In this document: piece after piece, positions 60,501 to 64,000 of the stretch
Numbering within the stretch: position 1 is the stretch's first letter
Layout of the letters: every line of letters begins with the position of its first letter
DNA from: Watersipora subatra
Lineage: Eukaryota > Bryozoa > Gymnolaemata > Cheilostomatida > Watersiporidae
Direction: 5' to 3'
NCBI RefSeq assembly: GCF_963576615.1
Contig: NC_088714.1
Location: forward strand, 3,038,001-3,102,000
Length of the DNA: 64,000 nucleotides
Notes under the pieces: model-generated
The model's input: only the letters and a program-made list of their open reading frames with translations
What the model was told of the DNA's origin: nothing
The model's database searches: none
Position numbers and translations under genes: made by a program

Positions 60501-60632
60501 TTTTGAACTGAGATCTCTTAGTTAGCTATCAAACTATTCGAGGCAAAAACTATACAGACAAACGACTAATTTCAAAAAGTTATGTATCACCTTTCCATCA
60601 GTTGGTGGCTCTTGAATATAGATGCTACTCAT
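45534..60632 (-). CDS. CWC27: CWC27 spliceosome-associated cyclophilin-like protein
   Basis: Nuclear splicing factor of activated spliceosomes, partner of CWC22/EIF4A3-region proteins in known species. Exons in transcription order: 60632-60591, 56779-56570, 56182-56039, 53776-53678, 52649-52546, 52278-52209, 50590-50379, 49607-49531, 46750-46655, 46304-46151, 45708-45534. All phases agree; 460 residues against 472 in human. It starts [14 protein letters not shown], then a cyclophilin domain (about residues 15-160) with [36 protein letters not shown] and GSQFFITLG. The classical active-site Trp is replaced by Glu in [12 protein letters not shown], as in human CWC27, so isomerase activity is probably weak or absent. 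The rest is charged and low in complexity: [13 protein letters not shown], a coiled-coil-like stretch [32 protein letters not shown], an acidic stretch ending DEGW, and a basic tail with [14 protein letters not shown]. It converges with the FUT10/11 gene. Confidence 0.95.
46308..46500. repeat. Minisatellite, ~32-bp unit (GATAGCAGTGTGATATTTAT)
   Basis: Six imperfect copies of a unit of the form GTGTGATCTTTATGGTTGTA followed by TAGATAACA, directly upstream of CWC27 exon 10 on the transcribed strand. Confidence 0.9.
46870..47020. repeat. Minisatellite, 36-bp unit (ACAAATGTACATGTATACAG)
   Basis: Four nearly perfect copies, each with TGTACATGTATACA, itself close to palindromic. It lies in a CWC27 intron. 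Confidence 0.95.
47170..48580 (+). pseudogene. 5'-truncated LINE, reverse transcriptase pseudogene
   Basis: Broken reverse transcriptase frames in order: [42 protein letters not shown], then a stop within LFLI-INDLPTC, and [10 protein letters not shown], where the catalytic YADD has become YAGD. Later pieces resemble the C-terminal half. The 3' end carries ATGAAATAAACAAACAAACA, a (CAAA)n tail typical of some non-LTR elements. Antisense within a CWC27 intron. Dead copy. Confidence 0.85.
48794..49249. mobile_element. Pogo/Tigger-type MITE (TACAGTAAWCCCTC ends)
   Basis: The left end TACAGTAATCCCTCTC and the right end, the complement of TACAGTAAACCCTCGC, begin and end with TA. About 456 bp, without a transposase. 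Subterminal sequence has repeated CCGGGACCAACGACTCCC and CCGGGACTGACGACTCCC. The ends resemble known pogo/Tigger termini. It lies in a CWC27 intron. Confidence 0.75.
50974..51372 (-). mobile_element. Non-autonomous Helitron-like element (copy 3) with tRNA-like module
   Basis: On the minus strand it follows copy 2 through CAACATCAGTAAAGCTTG, CTCTCACAGCTCC, AAGTTTAACAATAC and the 3' hairpin CCCGTGCAACGTCGGG to CGGCTAG. On the plus strand, 51239-51255 reads like a pol III A box (TAGCCTAATTGGTTAGG) and 51276-51287 like a B box (GGTTCCGAGATC), 20 bases apart in a tRNA-like layout. It lies in a CWC27 intron. Confidence 0.65.
51846..52186. repeat. Minisatellite, 31-bp unit (CTACCTGCTAGGGCTGATAA)
   Basis: Eleven copies of a 31-bp unit (with GGATAGCATAC) with a few variants (CTGACCTGTCAGGGCTG), directly downstream of CWC27 exon 6 on the transcribed strand. 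Confidence 0.97.
52990..53245 (-). mobile_element. SINE-like element, copy A
   Basis: On the minus strand it begins with a tRNA-like head (GGCTTATTGGCCTAGAATGC and a B box GGGGTTCAATTCTC) and continues with a body containing the complements of CCTCAACAACTAGAGACATG and CACAGACAATGGCTCTGTGA. The same order is found at 58030-58280. Same strand as CWC27. Confidence 0.65.
54500..54780. repeat. Dispersed repeat, family shared with 10140-10430
   Basis: Carries GTGACATCATTTTGGCATG, TTTTGTCGATTTTAATCTTG and AACATCCTGGCAG in the order seen at 10236-10340. Class unknown. Confidence 0.5.
54834..55938. mobile_element. hAT-like non-autonomous transposon with CTAGTGC subterminal arrays
   Basis: Perfect 18-bp inverted ends CAGGCTTGGGGCCACTAG. 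Flanks AATACAAG (54826-54833) and CGTACAAG (55939-55946) agree at six of eight positions, which fits the 8-bp target duplication of hAT elements. Both sides (54850-55165 and 55620-55905) hold many copies of GCACTAGTGC, CAGTGCCTAGTGCA and similar, while the centre (55170-55600) has almost none. About 1.1 kb, no transposase. It lies in a CWC27 intron. Confidence 0.85.
56820..58000. other. Part of CWC27 intron 1, no feature recognised
   Basis: AT-rich intron sequence with short ORFs only. I see no gene, tandem array or transposon end in this stretch. Confidence 0.6.
58030..58280 (-). mobile_element. SINE-like element, copy B
   Basis: On the minus strand: CTAGCCTAGAATGCCTGACC, B-box-like GGGGTTCAATCCTC, and the complement of CCTCAACAACTGGAGACATC and CAAACAATGTCTCTGTGATC. 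The parallels with copy A run over about 220 bases. The body extends to about 58030 (complement of GAGCGAGTTGATGCTTGC). Confidence 0.65.
59358..59528. mobile_element. Small MITE with CCTGCCAAC inverted ends
   Basis: About 171 bp. The tips ACCTGCCAAC and GTTGGCAGGT are inverted. A second inner pair, AATGCGTGAGATTT and AAATCTCACGCATT, is also inverted, so most of the element can fold. It abuts the TA repeat at the end of a LINE. Confidence 0.75.
59530..60440 (-). mobile_element. 5'-truncated LINE with intact C-terminal reverse transcriptase ORF
   Basis: The minus-strand frame 60458-59661 is open for 265 codons. It starts within the catalytic motif ([10 protein letters not shown]) and continues through [58 protein letters not shown] to a stop at 59661. 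The first residues upstream of the YADD block look like unrelated intron sequence, so the 5' truncation is at about 60430-60440. The 3' end runs into a (TA)n tract at 59530-59553. The open frame suggests a young copy. Same strand as CWC27, in its first intron. Confidence 0.85.
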
Positions 60633-60990
60633 TACGGAAAGCTGATAAGACCGAATATCATATTAATTTGCTATTTACTGGAAACAAAACTTTAGTGTAT
60701 TTGTCTGCTAACCAGCTACATAAAGTAGATGAAAGTTAAAAAAAATTGTAGTGTTACATACAATCTAACAACTATTTTATTTTATAATTTATTAAAAATA
60801 TAACATAAAATTTTATTTGACAGAAATATCAGTTTGGATAGAACTTTGCGGAATTACATAGGTTTAAATTCACTTACACCGGTTCCGGTAGGCGTGCGTC
60901 TCTTTCTGAAGTGGGAATTGTGCAGATCGGAGGCGGCTTTTCATTCAAGGATAGGTGTTTGATAAAGAAAATATAAATTTCTTTAAAAAT
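60633..60990. promoter_or_regulatory. Candidate bidirectional promoter region of CWC27
   Basis: This 358-base interval separates the CWC27 start codon (minus strand, 60632) from an ATG on the plus strand at 60991 that is followed by a good splice donor. It is AT-rich from 60660 to 60860, then more GC-balanced with CpG-containing sequence around 60880-60945. No TATA box is evident in a fixed position. It must contain at least the CWC27 5' UTR and probably its promoter; the divergent role is inference. Confidence 0.35.
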
Positions 60991-61034
60991 ATGGCAGCCG
61001 ATCACGTAGATGTCTGCGGTCCTCATCATATTAC
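60991..61034 (+). CDS. Possible first coding exon of a divergent gene
   Basis: An ATG in the context AAAATATGGC opens 14 codons (MAADHVDVCGPHHI plus two bases) that run into a textbook donor GTAAGT at 61035. No downstream exon was recognised in the remaining 3 kb, which is mostly repeats, so the gene would have to continue to the right of the window. The protein is not identifiable from so few residues. Confidence 0.2.
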
Positions 61035-61138
61035 GTAAGTCATTATGAACTGCATAAGTAATATTCAATACATATGTTCACACATATATTCCTCATATAC
61101 TACTTCAATGACCCCCTCGGAGTCTTAAATTGAGAGAA

Positions 61139-61720
61139 AACGTCTGTTCGTCTTTGTGCCGACGATGCAATTTTATACAGACTCATATTTTGTGTAACAG
61201 ACTGCCAAGTGCTCTAAGACCAAATAACCAGAGTGTCAGACTGGGCAAAAACTTGGCAACTGAAGTTTAACTTGGCAATAAATGCTCTTCGACATCCATG
61301 TATCCAGCTAACATAAATTTTGCCTACAAACCTGAAGCCCTACCCTTAAAATATTCTGGCAATTGTTTTCATTTGGGTGTGTGTGTATGTGCAACTCGTC
61401 AGTCTTTACTGGGCACATGAACAATACTGTTTGGAAGTCAAATGACCCCCTTTTTATGCTCATGCGTACCCTCTTTAGCTAAGAAAGCTGCTTATTTTAG
61501 TAGTAGCTTGCTAATAATGGAGTACGTGTCAGAGATATGGAACCCGGATCTTAAATACATAGTGGAAGACCTAGAGAAAATTAACCGCAAGGCTTTTAAA
61601 TTGACATATGACTTTAGTAAACTCAATAATATAAATTTATTTTGAAATTATAAGTAGAAAATGGCAAGATCTTGAACACAGACGGAAGCTTAAAGACATG
61701 CGCCTTTAGTGTAAAATCCA
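61139..61720 (+). pseudogene. Degenerate LINE reverse transcriptase fragment
   Basis: Frames switch several times. ADDAILYRLIFCVTDCQVL at about 61160-61215 contains the catalytic ADD. It is followed by WAKTWQLKFNLAINA, and by AKKAAYFSSSLLIMEYVSEI and WNPDLK with DLEKINRKAFKLTYDFS. This order matches the palm-to-thumb region of a non-LTR reverse transcriptase. Different from the other two LINE fragments in sequence. Confidence 0.8.
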
Positions 61721-62904
61721 ATTTGAAACTTAACATTCATCGGTTCACACAAACCAGTTCTCAATATTTTACTAGACACCACTAGGCCTATATAATACAT
61801 AGTATAAACAGTAAACGCAATGAACCATTAACTTTTAATCGTGTATTGAAGTTTTAGATTTACAATTTGTAAAACTTTTTTCGTCTAATAGAACAATTTT
61901 ATCTCTACAGGCTAACCCTGCGACAGGAGATACCATACAGAGATAGATTCAAAAATAAATAAATAGATTCAAAAAATTTTAGAATGTTGTTATTTGTCAT
62001 TAGAGGTTTAGCTAGGCCATCAGTAAAATATCCTAGCTAACATAGTAAACACAAGTTGATTGATTACATGCTCTCAAGGTAAAGTTTTTACTAGGACATA
62101 CTTCATGTGCATAATATATAGTGCATGCGGAAACAACAATAGAAGATTTTCTATTGCATGATTATTAATTAGTAGTTTTAATAATTCTTGATAGTCCTAA
62201 TGCTTCAGCTTATTTTCCTCTATTTAACGTCGGTATGCGAAAACTATTCACGCTCTTTTTATTAACTTTCGTAACGCATACAGTAGCTTACTTGATAAGC
62301 TGGTTTTTTTTCTCTGTATGAACCGGCTGCAAAAACATACGCTATTATAGCTTCCAGCTAGACCAATCATGTAAAATATTGTCATATTGGTCAGTGTACA
62401 ATATTTAATGCAATCCAAATCTTATTTAGTGTCAGATGTCTATGTTAGATATCAACTGCACAGGCGAAAATTCAAGACATTTATTAAGATCACGAAATGA
62501 AACTTTAGCTTGTAAATATTCTATAGCCTACTTACTACCTTATGCTGTATATTTTGTTAATAACTGAACTTTCTAGTCATTGTAACGCTAGATATCAATT
62601 ATTAATTATTGGTTTATAAGTTTAGTGACTTGCTCAGCATCAGTTGGTTACAGTTGATATATTCATTAACTCGGCACTCAATTGGTGGTAGTTGAGTTTT
62701 GTGATATTGAAAACTGCCAAGTTTATGTCGGGTTCAAAGTCCATAGCAGACACACGTTGGCTCCATTGTATGGCCTTATGTACATCTATTGTATAAACCT
62801 GATAAAGATTCATATTCTCCTTTGATGGACTGGATTGTAACCACTTTAAATAAGACCTACCTTTTTTTACTTTCATTTCCTTTGAACGTCTAGTTTTAAA
62901 AATG
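61721..62904. other. No feature recognised
   Basis: AT-rich sequence with only short ORFs (for example 62876-62640, minus, unrecognised). No exon, tandem array or transposon end is seen. Confidence 0.6.
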
Positions 62905-63308
62905 TATCATACTTTTCGGACTATAAACCGTACCCCTATATAAGCCGCATCTGCTTTATCTTCCAAAAAAGATAATACAACAATACATAGGCCGCACCTT
63001 TGTATAGGTCGCGGAACTCAGGACGGTGCTTTTTAACACGGCAGCAACTTTCCTATTGAAAACAGAACAGTGCCTCACGGCACAGTTTCGTATTAATCGA
63101 CACTTTTTAACCTAGTGCCTAACGGAACAGTACCGTTAGGCATTGTTTCGTTTTTTTTTCACTGTTAGAGGCGCACTAACCGGAGATTATGGTTAATGCG
63201 TCTTAGGGATGAAAGAAAAAGCTACAGAATAGTCGCACCCTTATATAAGCCGCATGGCTCAAATCATCAGAAAAAAGTAGCTGCTAATGGTCCGAAAAGT
63301 ACGGTATA
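62905..63308. mobile_element. MITE with TACTTTTCGGAC ends (pogo/Tc1-type)
   Basis: The left end TATCATACTTTTCGGACTAT and the right end, the complement of TACCGTACTTTTCGGACC, are inverted, followed on both sides by CCTATATAAGCCGCAT or CTTATATAAGCCGCAT. These ends closely resemble a widespread animal pogo/Tc1-type MITE family. About 404 bp, no ORF. The centre has GCCTAACGGAACAGTACCGT, a near-palindrome. Confidence 0.8.
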
Positions 63309-63310
63309 TC

Positions 63311-63922
63311 CTACAGGATGAAAATATTCGATAGATTTAATAATTCGCGAGTTCGCGTATAGTCAAATCCGCGAATTATTAAATTCCGCAAATAATTAGT
63401 TTTATTTTTAACACAATGGAGAATAACTACTACTTCAAATTAAAAGCTAGCAGCTAGGCAGAGTTAATAAACGTAGCTAAGTCCCAAACTCTTTTAAAAT
63501 CTTCGCCGGGGCTCTGAATTAAGCCCATTGCCAATGCATCACACATCTTTATAAAAATTTTCAAGGTTGTCACAATTTATTTGGCACGGCATCATCATCA
63601 ATAAAAAATCTGCAGTTCTTTACGTTGAAAAAACTCATAACTTGCCACAAGTTGTTGGTTCACCCAAGGCCTCCAAATCGATGAACATTAATGGAAATCT
63701 CTGGATGCAGCCAAAAATTTATAGCTTAGCATGATCAACATAAAATTCTTAGCTAAACAGAAACCTAAACACGTGGTATACGCACGTGAAAGTTTTACTC
63801 TATTGCTAGCTGCTTTCACAGATTAATTTATTCGCGAATAATTGGTCCACGAGTATGCCTGAAAAGACGATTTAATTCCGAATTAATGAAAATTTAACTT
63901 CGTGAATAATTTCATCCTGTAG
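63311..63922. mobile_element. MITE with CTACAGGATGAAA ends
   Basis: The left end CTACAGGATGAAAATATTCG and the right end, the complement of CTACAGGATGAAATTATTCA, are inverted. Both continue with TCGCGA-containing sequence (AATTCGCGAGTTCGCG at left, TTATTCGCGAATAATTGG at right). About 612 bp. It starts within three bases of the previous MITE's end. Confidence 0.8.
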
Positions 63923-64000
63923 AGTAATTATCTTTCCTCGGTTCAACTATAATTGTGTAATAACAGTAGCCCACCTGTCATGACTGCAATGCTGTGAGTG

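Overview
The window is AT-rich, intron-rich animal DNA. It holds conserved metazoan genes with GT-AG introns (from under 200 bp to 4.4 kb), many minisatellites, and a wide mix of LINE, SINE, Helitron, pogo/Tc1-like, hAT-like and foldback elements. No signal fixes the species. A glycosyltransferase family 92 gene and this repeat style suit an invertebrate, perhaps a lophotrochozoan, but that is inference.

Four protein-coding genes were assembled by hand from exon homology and matching splice phase. (1) 1-31906 (+): an M1-family zinc aminopeptidase (aminopeptidase N type), 19 exons in the window, only the extreme N-terminus missing to the left. (2) 33113-35462 (+): a glycosyltransferase family 92 (DUF23) type II membrane protein, 3 exons, complete, 500 aa. 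(3) 36594-44993 (+): a GT10 fucosyltransferase of the FUT10/FUT11 group, 6 exons, complete, 510 aa. (4) 60632-45534 (-): CWC27, the spliceosome-associated cyclophilin-like protein, 11 exons, complete, 460 aa. FUT10/11 and CWC27 converge, with 540 bp between their stop codons. CWC27 may share a promoter with a possible divergent gene whose first exon would start at 60991. A two-exon ORF for a small secreted protein (108 aa) lies inside the first FUT10/11 intron and may be a nested gene.

Most of the remaining sequence is repeats. The aminopeptidase introns carry at least ten tandem arrays, a pogo pair in opposite orientation, two long foldback elements, Helitrons, an R2/R4-like endonuclease fragment, and a three-level nest of transposons at 29-31.2 kb. 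The third FUT10/11 intron is almost entirely a 3.15-kb satellite of 46-bp units with higher-order structure. CWC27 introns carry two LINE fragments, two copies of one SINE-like family, a Helitron, a pogo-type MITE and a hAT-like element packed with CTAGTGC repeats. The right edge holds another LINE fragment and two abutting MITEs.

The two glycosyltransferases are adjacent, on the same strand, and both are predicted type II membrane enzymes of the secretory pathway. The aminopeptidase is also a secretory-pathway or cell-surface protein, while CWC27 is nuclear. No operon or other co-regulation is evident.
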